Shown here piece after piece: positions 1-9,970 of a stretch of DNA of 64,000 nucleotides. Made by a program: the position numbers and the translations under genes. This DNA is from Phoma sp. XZ068 (Eukaryota; Ascomycota; Dothideomycetes; Pleosporales; Didymellaceae). How positions within the stretch are numbered: position 1 is the first letter of the stretch; the number at the start of each line of letters is the position of its first letter. Under the pieces are notes generated by a model. The model was not told where the DNA came from, searched no databases, and saw only the letters and a list, made by a program, of their open reading frames with translations. Location of the stretch: positions 620,001-684,000 of the forward strand of contig RBKR01000012.1 of assembly GCA_004835665.1 (NCBI GenBank), read 5' to 3'.

Positions 1-859
1 GCAAGTTTATGTCTCGTTAAAGACAGCTGGAAAGAATGTGCATTTGCACCTGACTTGGGAAGCAGACGGAGAAAACTGCAGCAGCTGGCATCGTGTTGGG
101 AGAAACGAGCTATTGCTGCGAACAGCACATCGCTTCGGACTTCGATGGAGCCGTACATAAAGACCAGGTCACTGGCCATCAGAAACTCTTGGACAGTCCA
201 AACTCGGGTCATCCGCGGGCTGCTGAGAAACTGGTGGAATGCTTTCGGTACCTCAAGACTTTCAAAGCCAGCCCCTTTTGCGCTATCAACTGTTAGATCC
301 GGGTCCATGTAGTTGGACAGATGGGTGTCTGTTTCGCCACCTAATCTCTTGATGGCTTCAACTGCCACATTACAACCCTGAAAGTAATCACCAAGGTATG
401 CAAGAACGCGTACTGCCTGCCGGTAAATATGGGCCATCAAGGTAATTTGTTGGCTTCCTTCAGCCAGGTCTCGCTGGTTGATACATAAGGCATCGACCCA
501 CAGTATACGCTCGCAATCAGCATGCCGAAGACTTCTTAGCGCTGAGTACAAGTTGGCAGTAATGTCGATCCTTTCGCCTTCAACTGTGATTGCCTTTGAG
601 TCCCGTGCAGTGCCCCATACGTATGAGAGTGCTTCATACTGGCACAGTGTCAGCCTCGAAGATTGACATGCAAATTCTGACTGACTTCGGTGCTCGTGTA
701 TAGTGCAATGATGTCTTCTTCTGATTGAGGTTCCGGATCCGCTTCTGAAGTAAGACTAATAACAGCAAAGTAGCAACTGATGTCTTCGGTCTCGACTCCA
801 GGTGCAAGTTTCAGCAAACGAATTTGTCGCTCAGAAGGATCCAGTGGTGTATATATCAT
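1..859 (-). CDS. HET-domain protein, 5' part (cut by window edge)
   Basis: Heterokaryon-incompatibility (HET) domain protein of the kind involved in allorecognition and programmed cell death in filamentous fungi. Two exons are visible on the minus strand: 686-859 and 1-638, separated by a 47-bp intron (639-685) with donor GTCAGT, branch CTGAC and acceptor CAG. Start chosen at 859, giving MIYTPLDPSERQIRLLKL, a typical HET N-terminus; a Met further upstream at 967 would add 36 atypical residues. Exon 2 opens with YEALSYVWG and continues with ILWVDALCINQ and RVWTVQEFLM, the three classical HET blocks, in the right order and spacing. The gene runs off the left edge, so the C-terminal region and partner domain cannot be seen. 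Frame is open across the visible part. Family call is firm; its specific incompatibility role is unknown. Confidence 0.93.
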
Positions 860-1211
860 AGTTAAAGTGGTGCACAAACATGTCTGCACACAGATGAGTG
901 GAGCCCTCAACTGTGGCACGGCGCCGGAGATTAGCAGGGAAATCAAGCAAACCCCGTTGTCGATCAATCAATGCTCATAGCCTCTGAACGGTATACAAGT
1001 AGACGAATTAAAGCTCGGGTTCACCAACGACTTGACGAGTGAGAGGGAGTGTGAAGGCAGGGATGTGGGTCTTGGCGCTATGACGACGCGGTCCAAGCCA
1101 CAGCTCGTGCGCAGCAATGGCGACAGTTCAAGCTTCAAGTTTGCGCCAAACACAGCACAACCCTCTACACGACACCCCGCCTTTACATATCGTTCTCATA
1201 CACTATACAAA
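860..1211. other. Intergenic, divergent promoter region
   Basis: About 350 bp between the divergently transcribed HET gene and the CUE-domain gene. Open frames here are short and overlap on both strands, so I see no gene. It presumably holds both 5' UTRs and promoters; no clear TATA box was identified. Confidence 0.5.
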
Positions 1212-2703
1212 ATGTCTGAGAAAGCAGGAACCGACAAGGTTGGTAGGCTTCACAGCTGGAATGAAGCTTGAAATAACATCAGCAGCCCCCAGAAAGCCCC
1301 ACCACGGCGCGTGAGCTCGACTTTGACGACGACAACGATGCGCCTGCACCCTCTGTCCCAGATAAGGGCGCCTCACCACCCCCAGCTTCAAAGTCACCGA
1401 AGGCAGGCGTGAGGTTCTCGGAGCAGGCAGAGGAGATCCCTCCACAGAAGCCCCCGCGGCCGGTGGACCCCAATGTGCAAGCGCAAAACACACTGATCGA
1501 AGCATTCCCCGATATCGATACAAACGTAGTCAAGGCAGTTTTGCTCGCCAGTGGAGGAAAGGTCGAGCCTGCGTTCAATGCGCTTCTGAGTATGTGGTTG
1601 CCTAAACATGAATGTGCCCAAGGAGGGGTTGCTAACAACATGTGCAGGCATGTCCGACCCCAACTTTAAAAGTGAAGAGACGCCACCTCCGCAGCCTCCG
1701 CGACCGCAGCCCCGTAGCCAGCTCGAACAGGATGAGATGTACGCTCGACAGCTGGCTGAGCACTACCAGAGTCAAGGTGGCCAACAGGGCCAGGACGGCC
1801 AGGGCGGCTATGGTTCTCGCACAGAACCGCATGGCGAACGGCGGTCGCAGCCCTATGCAAGGTCGAACAACCAAAACAAGGACGAGCGCGAGTACAGTTT
1901 CTTCGATGGTACGTTCACTGGGATGCCAATCGAACGCGCTTATACTGACATGAAAAGATGACCTCCCTGAAATCCGTAAGAACATCGAGCAGGGCTTCCA
2001 AGAGACACAAAAGACGGTCAACAAGTGGATTACTAGTTTCAAGAAGAAGCTCGACGGCGAACCTGATGACTACGACCAGTATGGCAATCCAGTACAACGC
2101 GAGCGAGAACACGGGCAGTCGTCGCAGGGGCGCCAGAACTATGGTTCATCACAGTCAGATCAGCTTTACGGCATCCGCAAGTCGGCTGAACAACGCCGCT
2201 CTGGTGATATGCGCCGCTCCGCCGACCACAACCGCTACGATGCGGACAACCGGGTGTTGGGGGACGATTTTGCCCAACTCGAGATGAGGGATAACGACCC
2301 TCAACAGAGGTCGGGTAGTCGTCCATCAGCCAACCCTGACTTATTTAAGCCCACTCCTGTTTCGCCACCTCAAAGCGGCCCAGTGGACGAGGTCGACGCG
2401 CTCTATCGAAACCCTTCGCCTAACAACCAAGGAGGAAAGTCTGGTGGTAAGAAGTGGCAGCCACTCACATCCGTGGCACCGCACCCGGAGACGGATGATC
2501 ACGATCCATTCAGCCTAGGTGATAGCGACGACGAGGACAACAAGACCAAGGACACCAATCCCGAAGATACTGAGAGGCTCAAAAAGGCTGCCGAGGCTAA
2601 GGTCAAGGACTCAACAGCGTCTGAGCTGAAGCCTGCAACAAGGAGTGGAAGTGTTGGTCAGATAGATGCGGCCGCTGAGGCGCTGCTGAAGGATGCGAAA
2701 TAG
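1212..2703 (+). CDS. CUE5: CUE-domain ubiquitin-binding protein (Cue5-like)
   Basis: Four exons: 1212-1238, 1283-1589, 1648-1908, 1958-2703, giving 446 aa. The CUE domain lies at about residues 72-115 (AQNTLIEAFPDIDTNVVKAV then AFNALLSMSD), preceded by PESPTTARELDFDDD and a Pro-rich PPQKPPRP stretch, an arrangement seen in fungal Cue5 proteins. Yeast Cue5 is a ubiquitin receptor that links ubiquitinated aggregates to autophagy (established for the family). The rest is hydrophilic, Gln/Ser/Asp rich and probably disordered, with a short amphipathic segment around IRKNIEQGFQETQKTVNKW. I did not find a convincing AIM to name. Introns 2 and 3 have strong donors (GTATGT, GTACGT); intron 1 is only 44 bp with a weak GTTGGT donor, so the first nine residues are the least certain part. 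Confidence 0.85.
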
Positions 2704-2811
2704 TTTTCAGCGGGTAAAGTTATGGGTTCCAAGCGCTAACACTGCGTATGTCGACTCGAAGTCCTTCTAAACGATACCTCTGAGTTTATAGCTCAATTTG
2801 ATCACCATACA

Positions 2812-3249
2812 CTATTTATGTACAATTGCCCAGACCTCCACCTCGTACAGTAATCCCTTCAGAGCCAGACTTGCGACTCCCAGCACTGTATCAGGTGGCT
2901 TGTGGCCGTCCCCGTGTTGATCCATAAACTCAATCCAGAGCGGTGCCCACCCTCGTTCAACAACATCCTTCTCGTTCAACTCTTTGTCTCCAGAGTCGTT
3001 TACAATGTAATGTCGTACATGAATGATGTCGCGTGGGCTGGCGCCAGCTGCTTCCAAACACCTCTTCACGTTGTCGTATGCTCCCTTTACTTGCTCGGTC
3101 CAAGGAGCTTTGTAGTCGCCTGTCTGACCGGCAAGAGTCACAAGCTTGGATGTTGGTAATATTGGTGTTATGCAGGCATGTTTGTAAGAGGGCGGTGGTT
3201 CGTGAACTCCGGGAGGGTTGAATGCTTGAGGTTTATTTTCGTTTGCCAT
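2812..3249 (-). CDS. Rid (YjgF/YER057c/UK114) family protein
   Basis: Intronless 145-aa protein, the usual length for the Rid family of small trimeric enaminone/imine deaminases. Recognisable parts are LVTLAGQTGDYKAPWTEQ, the helix around NVKRCLEAAGASPRDIIHVR and the C-terminal strand LLYEVEVWAIV. The N-terminus carries PPGVHEPPPSYKHA, common in fungal members. The catalytic Arg of archetypal RidA (in the motif before the last strand) is not apparent: the matching stretch reads PPDTVLGVASLALKG. It therefore belongs to one of the other Rid subgroups and imine deaminase activity should not be assumed. Start at 3249 is an ATG with A at -3 region; convergent with the CUE gene, whose stop is 108 bp away. 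Confidence 0.85.
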   Translation of the reverse strand: MANENKPQAFNPPGVHEPPPSYKHACITPILPTSKLVTLAGQTGDYKAPWTEQVKGAYDNVKRCLEAAGASPRDIIHVRHYIVNDSGDKELNEKDVVERGWAPLWIEFMDQHGDGHKPPDTVLGVASLALKGLLYEVEVWAIVHK

Positions 3250-3837
3250 GTTTGGTGAAACTGATGAGAGAAGCTTAGAGACTTTGCCGAAAAGTGTAAG
3301 ACGTTAATGGACAGGACTTGAAGCTTTCTTGAAATCGGGCCGGAGATCTTCGAGTATGTATTGTATCTCTCTTGCTTATGTATCAATGTCTTGGTATTTG
3401 AGGGGTACTTTTGGGGTGGGTGGCTCGCGTATAGTTGCCGCGGTACACTTGCTGCAGTCTGATTCCTCGGCGCCTTGACCAGCAATGAGCCATCAACGAC
3501 GTCACGCGTTTTTATTGTCCGACTGTCTCCACTATTCAGACCAAACTGTGAGCACAGCATTTTCACAAAGAACGCGTAGAACAGCCCAAAGTACATTCCA
3601 GCTGAACAGTCGCGGCTGAATAACTGAGCGGGGTTCATTGGATCATCAGCTCCTGGTTCACGCATGCATTACCCGAGCGAATCAGGTCCTACACCTTTGC
3701 ATCCGCGACGCCCGTTATTTGCCTTACATCATGCGATGGCATGTGCATTTGCGGGGAAGCTATGGGGGAGCTTTAAACAGGCTGTCGCACAATGTGGACG
3801 TTTTGTTTCTCCTCCTTGACACATCCTCAGCTCTATC
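3250..3837. other. Intergenic, divergent promoter region
   Basis: 588 bp between the divergent Rid-family and DUF1295-type genes. A 165-codon minus-strand open frame (3168-3665) extends into it but overlaps the Rid gene and has unremarkable composition, so I leave it out. A pyrimidine-rich run (TTTCTCCTCC) just before 3838 fits a fungal transcription start zone. Confidence 0.5.
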
Positions 3838-4999
3838 ATGACGTCCGGATTATTCTCCAGGTCGCAAAACGACCCTACAAGACCTCCAGATGCTCGCATT
3901 CAACTTGGGGAGCAGCGACCACATGACATTTACTTGAATGGGACGCCTCCAGCCGCCCAGAACGCTTACAGCAATGTTGACCGTACGCACTCGAAGACAC
4001 ACGTCTACAGTGCCTCCTTGTTCGATGTTGGCATCTTGAAGGATACTCTCGCTCCCTCCCTTACTCTTCACTCTGGTCTTGCAGTCATTGCGTATGGCAT
4101 ATCACGATACACCCAACGCGTCGAGGTGAAGGACTGGCTTTGGCCCAGCGGGCAGGTCGTCAATGCCTGGTGGTCTGCAATTGGTCGGCGCCTTGTTGCA
4201 GGCTTGACACTTAAGCAAGCTCTCCACCGTCTCTCCTGGCATGAACGGGTTGTGTTAACCGGTGTGACACTCTGGGGAGGTCGACTATTCTACCGCATCA
4301 CCCGCCGATCGATCCAGCGCGGCGAAGATGACCCACGCTACACCGAGGTTAAGAAGGAAGAAGGTTTCTGGAATTCCGCTTTGTTCAAGATCTTCATTCC
4401 GGAGGCATTCTTCCAGATGCTCATCAGCTTGCCATTCACAGCGCCGTTTAGGCATGAAGGTGCGGTGATGATGGGATATCACCCTTCGATCCAAATGGCG
4501 GCAGTCGGCCTCTTCTGTAGTGGTCTGGCGATGGAAACGCTCGCAGACTACCAGCTCGATCAATACAAGGCTGAAGGCGGACGAGGTATTCTTCGTGAAG
4601 GTGTGTGGAGCATCGTCCGCAACCCCAAGTATGTTCTCCACTTCCCCCATCGAAACACCGTTAATAGAGTATAGCTACCTCGGTGATGCCCTCGTTCATA
4701 TCTCCTTTATCGTAATGCTATACGGTAGTGATATGCTCGCACCAGTCGAACTCCTTGGCCCAATTGCAAACTACTGCTTCCTCCGCTTCTTCGGTGGCCA
4801 CGCCCAGAAGGAAAAGAGCCAGGTGCGCCGCTATTCTGCGTCTCAGCCCGACAAGTTCGCCGAGCTCCAGAAGTTCCGCGCAGATAAGAACGCTTTCTTC
4901 CCGAGCATGGACGAGCTTAGCAACAAGTGGCTGTGGACTGTCTTGGGTATCGGTGGACTTGGTATTGCGATCGAGGAGACATTGAGGACGCTTCACTAA
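3838..4999 (+). CDS. DUF1295 / steroid-reductase-like membrane protein
   Basis: Two exons, 3838-4628 and 4675-4999, separated by a 46-bp intron; 371 aa. An N-terminal soluble stretch of about 60 residues is followed by several hydrophobic segments and the C-terminal motif GVWSIVRNPNYLGD, formed exactly across the splice junction. That motif (RNPNYLGD) is the signature of the DUF1295/steroid 5-alpha-reductase and isoprenylcysteine methyltransferase group, where it sits near the cofactor site. The family members are ER-type integral membrane enzymes; the substrate of this one is not evident. The C-terminus FFPSMDELSNKWLW follows a last membrane segment. The start is the first ATG after a pyrimidine-rich leader. 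Identity of the fold is well supported, exact reaction is not. Confidence 0.85.
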
Positions 5000-5310
5000 G
5001 GGTAGTACTTGTCAATACATATGGGAACTCTTTTGGGTGAGGTGAGAACTGTATATGCAGGCGCATGGTTCCTTTTCTTCCATGACAGAATTGATTAGCT
5101 CTCCTCATCTGGCTACCGCTTAGCGAAATCAAACTCATTACAAGTATTGGGTACCACGATCTCAGATCAGCATGTGAATTTATCCTTTGTAGACGCAAGG
5201 ACTTCAAGTAATTTACCGTTGCGTCCCATTCCCATGGTGCATCAGGGTGTAACATAGCGTGGTGTTCAAGAGCATTAATAGGCAGATGAAGTGGGAATGT
5301 CTTCTCTTTT
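5000..5310. other. Intergenic, convergent 3' region
   Basis: About 310 bp between the convergent 3' ends of the DUF1295-type gene and the glycosylase gene. Contains no open frame worth calling and no repeat that I could see. Confidence 0.5.
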
Positions 5311-6321
5311 TTAACGGGTCCGCTCCTCACTCTGAGCGTCGTCTTCCTGTAGCTCTACAGGTGCTCCACCGACGGGTCCTGCGTCGGCAACACTTCGCGC
5401 AATAGCCTCTGCTTTGATCTTTTCCATGTCTTCGGAGCTGAGCTTTTCCCGCTTGCCGGTCAGTTCATCCCAATCCCAGCCATCTTGAGCCCATCTCCAC
5501 TTCAGATACGGCTTGAGATCTTTATCAAGTGGCAACACTCTTCTCCATTCTGGCTCACCGCCAGCGACCTCCCTCAATCGGTCTCGATAAAAGATCCTAT
5601 AGCTATCCAAAGCGTACGGTCCCATACCTGGGAGGTGCGCGATCTCCCAACCTTCTCGATCATCATCCGTTTCTAATATTTCAAGCGGCTTGACGTCCGC
5701 TCCACATCCTCTATCAGGGTAGTGCAGTCTTCTATATCGACGCTCCTTACATGGCGGTGCTGCTACCCAAGCTTCAGCAAGCGCAATAAGACGTTTTGCA
5801 CGGACATTATGCAGACCGAGAGGTTGCAGTATCTCAGTAAGCTCACCGAGATCCGCCTGCGACAGATGAAATGGAGTAGGATACAACGTCAAGATCTGGA
5901 ATAAAACAGGTCTAGCTGCTTGGCCATGCGTCTGATTCCAGAGAATGACTTGGACTACTAGTGCGTACAAGCTATCCTGTATACGCTCTTGAATGAGACC
6001 GTATCCTGCAGGACGAAGCTGAAAGGGAAGGTTGTCGGGCTGCGGTATGGTCACCGGGCGATCTACTTTGCGTTGTGCATTGAAGTGGTGCGATATGCGT
6101 TCTTGTCGCTTCCTCTTCTTGGCGGGTTTGTCAGGGGCGAGTGTAATGTTGTCTGTAGGCTCTTGCGTTATCAATGTTGATTGTGATCTTGTCATTACCA
6201 TGACTGGTACTTGATAAGAGTATGATAACGAAACATGTTTTTGTTGATTTCTTGTCCAGGCTTGGAAAGCGTTGGACATGAGGTGCAGGACGGGTGTACC
6301 TGCCGTTTTCGGCGGATGCAT
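5311..6321 (-). CDS. MBD4-like HhH-GPD DNA glycosylase
   Basis: Intronless, up to 336 aa. Contains a helix-hairpin-helix at about residues 230-243 (LPGMGPYALDSYRIF) and a conserved Asp at about 266 in LPLDKDLKPYLKWRW, matching the catalytic Asp region of the MBD4 glycosylase domain. The upstream helices (LVVQVILWNQTHGQAARPVL, LQPLGLHNVRAKRLI) also follow MBD4. MBD4 removes T or U from G mismatches arising by deamination of 5-methylcytosine; there is no methyl-CpG-binding domain here, only a basic tail (KPAKKRKRQER) that may be a nuclear signal. Four Cys iron-sulphur ligands of the EndoIII group are absent. ATG at 6321 gives the longest product; a later Met at 6195 (MTRSQSTLIT) is an attractive alternative because the first 42 residues look unlike a conserved domain. 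Head-to-head with the agmatinase gene. Confidence 0.86.
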   Translation of the reverse strand: MHPPKTAGTPVLHLMSNAFQAWTRNQQKHVSLSYSYQVPVMVMTRSQSTLITQEPTDNITLAPDKPAKKRKRQERISHHFNAQRKVDRPVTIPQPDNLPFQLRPAGYGLIQERIQDSLYALVVQVILWNQTHGQAARPVLFQILTLYPTPFHLSQADLGELTEILQPLGLHNVRAKRLIALAEAWVAAPPCKERRYRRLHYPDRGCGADVKPLEILETDDDREGWEIAHLPGMGPYALDSYRIFYRDRLREVAGGEPEWRRVLPLDKDLKPYLKWRWAQDGWDWDELTGKREKLSSEDMEKIKAEAIARSVADAGPVGGAPVELQEDDAQSEERTR

Positions 6322-6428
6322 GTCATCGCCGCCCGCGGACGCCGCAGGTCGATCAATACCAGTAGGTCATTCTGAGCTGCTTTGTCCCATACATTTCACA
6401 AAGTCAGACCGTATTGCACCTCATCAGT

Positions 6429-8298
6429 ATGTTGAAGAAATTAAGTATCTCGGCATCGATTGCCGCATTCGCAATCGCAGATGCACGCGAGATCAGCTTC
6501 CCGTCACTGTCCGGATTTTCCTCGGATCAAGCGGTGATGGGCATTATTACACCAGACATAACTCAAGCCAAGTTCGGAGGTTTGACAACATATGCGAATC
6601 TGCCGTACGTGCATTGTCTGGCCCCAGAAGGCCAAGAGGTAGAGAAATTTGACATTGCGATCCTGGGAGCTCCGTTCGATACCGTAAGTCGTCACTGGTT
6701 CCTGATGCATCTACACTCTACACGGTACTGTGATAGATATGAGGACCACTCAAAATGCGCAAACTGGTGTTGCACATCAAAATGAGCCACTGCCTCGGTA
6801 CGTTTCACTGACATGATGGCAGGGTGTAACAGCTCGACCCGGTGCGCGGTTCGGACCGAGTGGTATTCGGCGGGGGTCGAGCCGTATCGATGCCGGTGCT
6901 GGCTGGAGCATTTACACCGGTATGTCTGCTGCAGTACCATTTCCAGTATCACAGTATCAAGGGTGGTTGTGACACCAGTTTCTATAAACGGAGCGGTGTT
7001 GAACACTCGGAACACGAAGATTGATCAGTATGTTGCGCTGCATGAGTCGAGCGAGCCCGATTCGCATCCTGTGGCAGGATTGATCTATGTCTTTCGCGAC
7101 GAAGATGGAGAAAACCAACCAAGGCCTTCACATATGATGACTAACAGCGTCCAGGAAAGAACATTTTTGTAGAGTGGGCGAAGATTGTCGACTGTGGAGA
7201 TGCTCCATTGACTTTTCTTGTAAGTAGACGAAAGTAAAGGGAAAATATACTCACTAAAAGTGTTAAGGACAATACTGTCGCTTTGAAGCAGCTCGACAAG
7301 GCTCACAAAGTAAGTGACAACATTGTTCAGGCAACAATTCCACTAACATTGACGGCGAGGTCACTTCGGCAAGGAAAACCAATTCAAGCGACTTCACAGT
7401 TCCACGCATTGTAACATTAGGCGGAGACCACACCACTACACTGTCAGCTTTACGATCCACAAAGGGTCATTGGGGTCCAGTCAGTGTGATACATTTCGAC
7501 TCCCACCTAGGTGAGTGAGGTCTGTACATATCAGAACATGGCTGACTGCAGATTGCAGACACTTGGGATCCAGAAGTTTTAGGTGGAGGTATCTCGCACT
7601 ATGCGTGAGTCTTATCGACTAGGGTCGGAATATCAATTTCGCTAATACAATTGTAGAGGTGTCAATCATGGGACGTTCTTACATATCGCCCATGAGGAAG
7701 GCTTGATCCGCAATACTTCCATTCATGCTGGAATTCGAGCACCAGTCGTTCGTCCGAAGGGCGACGTGCGTAACGATGTCAGATGCGGCTTCGACATCGT
7801 GCGAGCACGCGACATCGATCGTCTGGGCGTACCAGGAGTTATTCAGGCCCTAAAGGAGCGAGTAGCCGGAACAAAAGTCTACATCAGTGTGGATATAGAC
7901 GTCTTGGACCCGGCCTTTGCACCTGGTAAGCAGGCCAATACCTTTACAATTCCTTCCACCTATGCAGTGTTTGAACAGAATACTTTGAGCGTAATACTTT
8001 AGGAATTTGGGCTGATATAACTACAGCTACAGGTACAGCTGAGGTGGGAGGCTGGACTACTCGCGAGCTTCTGTCCATTCTTGATGGGCTCAAGGGTCTG
8101 GAGGTTGTAGGAGCGGATGTTGGTAAGTCTCGGAAGTTCCAAAAACTTAGTTATAGACAGCTAACAGGTCTTGCAAAAACAGTGGAAGTTGCGCCCATTT
8201 ACGATAATCCAGGCGAGACGACGGTATTGGCTGCTGCAGAAGTCGTCCTTTCGTTGCTCACGTTGATGGTGAATAAGCCTGTGCAGGCAGATATGTAG
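6429..8298 (+). CDS. Secreted agmatinase/arginase-family ureohydrolase
   Basis: Nine exons: 6429-6683, 6823-6919, 7155-7219, 7268-7309, 7360-7510, 7559-7604, 7657-7925, 8027-8122, 8183-8298; 378 aa. The N-terminus [19 protein letters not shown] is a signal peptide, so the protein is probably secreted. All metal-binding motifs of the ureohydrolase fold are present: GGDH (174-177), DSHLD (200-204) and SVDIDVLDP (296-304), whose Asp and His residues bind two manganese ions. [15 protein letters not shown] also matches agmatinases, which split agmatine into putrescine and urea; related guanidino substrates are possible. Introns 1, 2 and 7 are long (139, 235, 101 bp) compared with about 48-60 bp for the others. 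A TTG upstream in frame is ignored in favour of the ATG that begins the signal peptide. Confidence 0.9.
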
Positions 8299-8527
8299 CT
8301 ATGGCTTTCCGAACGTGGAAGCAGCAGCCGCCTTAGTAGAGCAGGGGCAAGCTTGAAGCTGAATGTTATTGCATATCGATATAAGAAGTATGGTAAAGGC
8401 GCAATCGTTGAAACGACCAATCGTGAGGCAGCCATTTGAGAGCTAGTACTAGCGCCGAATTTTGCCGAGGCGGGATGCACCTTCAAGCTGTTGAACATGC
8501 AAACGTCAGTCAAGACACGAACACAAC

Positions 8528-9079
8528 ATGTCCGGTACAGAAGAGCCAAAGAAGGAGCGATTCGCTCCAAAGGAGCTGGTAACATTGAACCCGCCCAAGG
8601 ACGATGTGATCTCCCGCGAACACCTAGCCAAATGTGACGGTAAGGCTACCCCGCCGACGGAAGTGGCGGCGACAGTACTGAGAGCAGTATGCTAGGCACA
8701 AACGAAGGCTACCCTACATTAGTCGGTATCAAGGTAAGCGGCCAAATTAGACGGTAATGATAGAGTACGCAACTTACCAAGCGTCCAGGGTGATGTCTTT
8801 GATGTGAGTGGAAAGGAGACATACGCGCCTGGAAAGGGGTACCATGGTAAGAGACAGAGTATGTACACGCTGCCTACCTGCTAAATCAAGTCAGTCTTCG
8901 CAGGCAAAGAGCCTAATCGTGCGCTTGGCATGTCTTCTTTGAAGCCAGAGGATTGCGTATCAGACTTCTCTACGCTTTCTGAAACCGAGACAAAAACGCT
9001 CAACGACTGGCACACCTTTTTCAGTAAACGATACAACATTGTCGGACGCCTTCAACCCGAAAATGAATCGCGAATTTGA
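8528..9079 (+). CDS. Cytochrome b5-like haem-binding protein (Dap1/PGRMC family)
   Basis: Four exons: 8528-8639, 8696-8733, 8789-8846, 8895-9079; 130 aa. The order of motifs ERFAPKELV, GVFDV-like GDVFDVSGKETYAPGKGYHV, FAGKEPNRALGMSSLKPEDC and NDWHTFFSKRYNIVG follows the PGRMC/Dap1 type of cytochrome b5-like domain, in which Tyr rather than His coordinates haem. Yeast Dap1 supports Erg11 sterol demethylase; that role for this copy is inference. Unlike classical Dap1/PGRMC1 there is no N-terminal membrane segment: the chain starts MSGTEEPKKERF, so this is the short soluble form common in fungi. Every junction restores the conserved sequence (for example GYH/VFAG across intron 3). Confidence 0.9.
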
Positions 9080-9727
9080 TCATTCAACACCTTATTAACG
9101 ACATTGAATATATCAATCTATTCTTGACCACAATTTTATGACCGTACGTGATTAGGCTGCTCATCTAGCTTCCAACAACACCTTTCAAGGTTCTAAGCGA
9201 AAGAGCTTCGTTCAGTTGTTCATCTACTTGAGCCATCACCATCTTATCAATCTCGAGCATTAAACTGTGTACGGCTGATCATGTATTCGATTGCAGCCGG
9301 TCTCATCAGACCCTAAGATAACTTTGTCCGCAACGACACGTCACTGATCTATTGACAGACGTTTCTGTGCAAACAAACATGACGAAGGTAACATTGGACA
9401 CAAGTATTCCTGTATCAGTCCTGGTTCAAGCTACTTCATCGTTACCTGACGCACTTGTCTGTGTGAAGATCGCTATGGTGAAGTGGCGAGAGCGAACGTG
9501 CAACACGTGTCAGAAATAAAATATCAAGGCCCACACCTCTGTCGTTGCCGTTAAGTCCATTGCCACCCAAAACAACACAGACATACTGCAAAATTCCTCC
9601 AATCATTTCAAAGCAACAGGAAAGAACAATATACATGTTGTCGCGAAACCGGTCGAAACTCTTCCGAGAGACTGTCAAGTCACCGAATCCCAGCATCAAA
9701 CGACCATGATTTGTCCTGCCACGATGC
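9080..9727. other. Intergenic region
   Basis: About 650 bp, AT-richer than neighbouring genes. A minus-strand frame of 85 codons at 9442-9699 has no recognisable features. I see no gene here; the convergent 3' UTRs of the flanking genes probably occupy part. Confidence 0.45.
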
Positions 9728-9970
9728 TCATTTTCCTTCTGTTACGCTGTAAAATGACTGTACACCATGACCCAGCCCATTGACCTTCAGACACTGCCGA
9801 TGTTTGGCACAATTCTCACACTCACTTCCGTGTTGCTCCCACTGGCGCTTAATGTTCCAAGCGCCGAAGCACTGATGGCCGGGGTCATTGCGTGCAAAAT
9901 GGCAATACTGCAGAAGCCGCTTCTCTTTGTGTCCGCAAGAAACGAAGTTGATCTCCTCGTAGGAGCACAT
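9728..9970 (-). CDS. Small Cys/His-rich hypothetical protein
   Basis: An 80-codon ATG frame with composition unlike a random frame: eight Cys and several His spaced as CGH, YCH, CFG and CENCAKH. The core VSCGHKEKRLLQYCHFARND is of a kind I associate with short fungal hypothetical proteins, but I cannot name a family and function is unknown. The Cys/His spacing could bind zinc (inference). No signal peptide. The C-terminal 20 residues look less ordered and could be altered by a small unseen intron. It stands alone, convergent to the Dap1-like gene. Confidence 0.55.
   Translation of the reverse strand: MCSYEEINFVSCGHKEKRLLQYCHFARNDPGHQCFGAWNIKRQWEQHGSECENCAKHRQCLKVNGLGHGVQSFYSVTEGK

Noticed and set aside
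3168..3665. 165-codon minus frame upstream of the Rid gene
   Set aside because: Overlaps the real Rid coding sequence in another frame and has no features.
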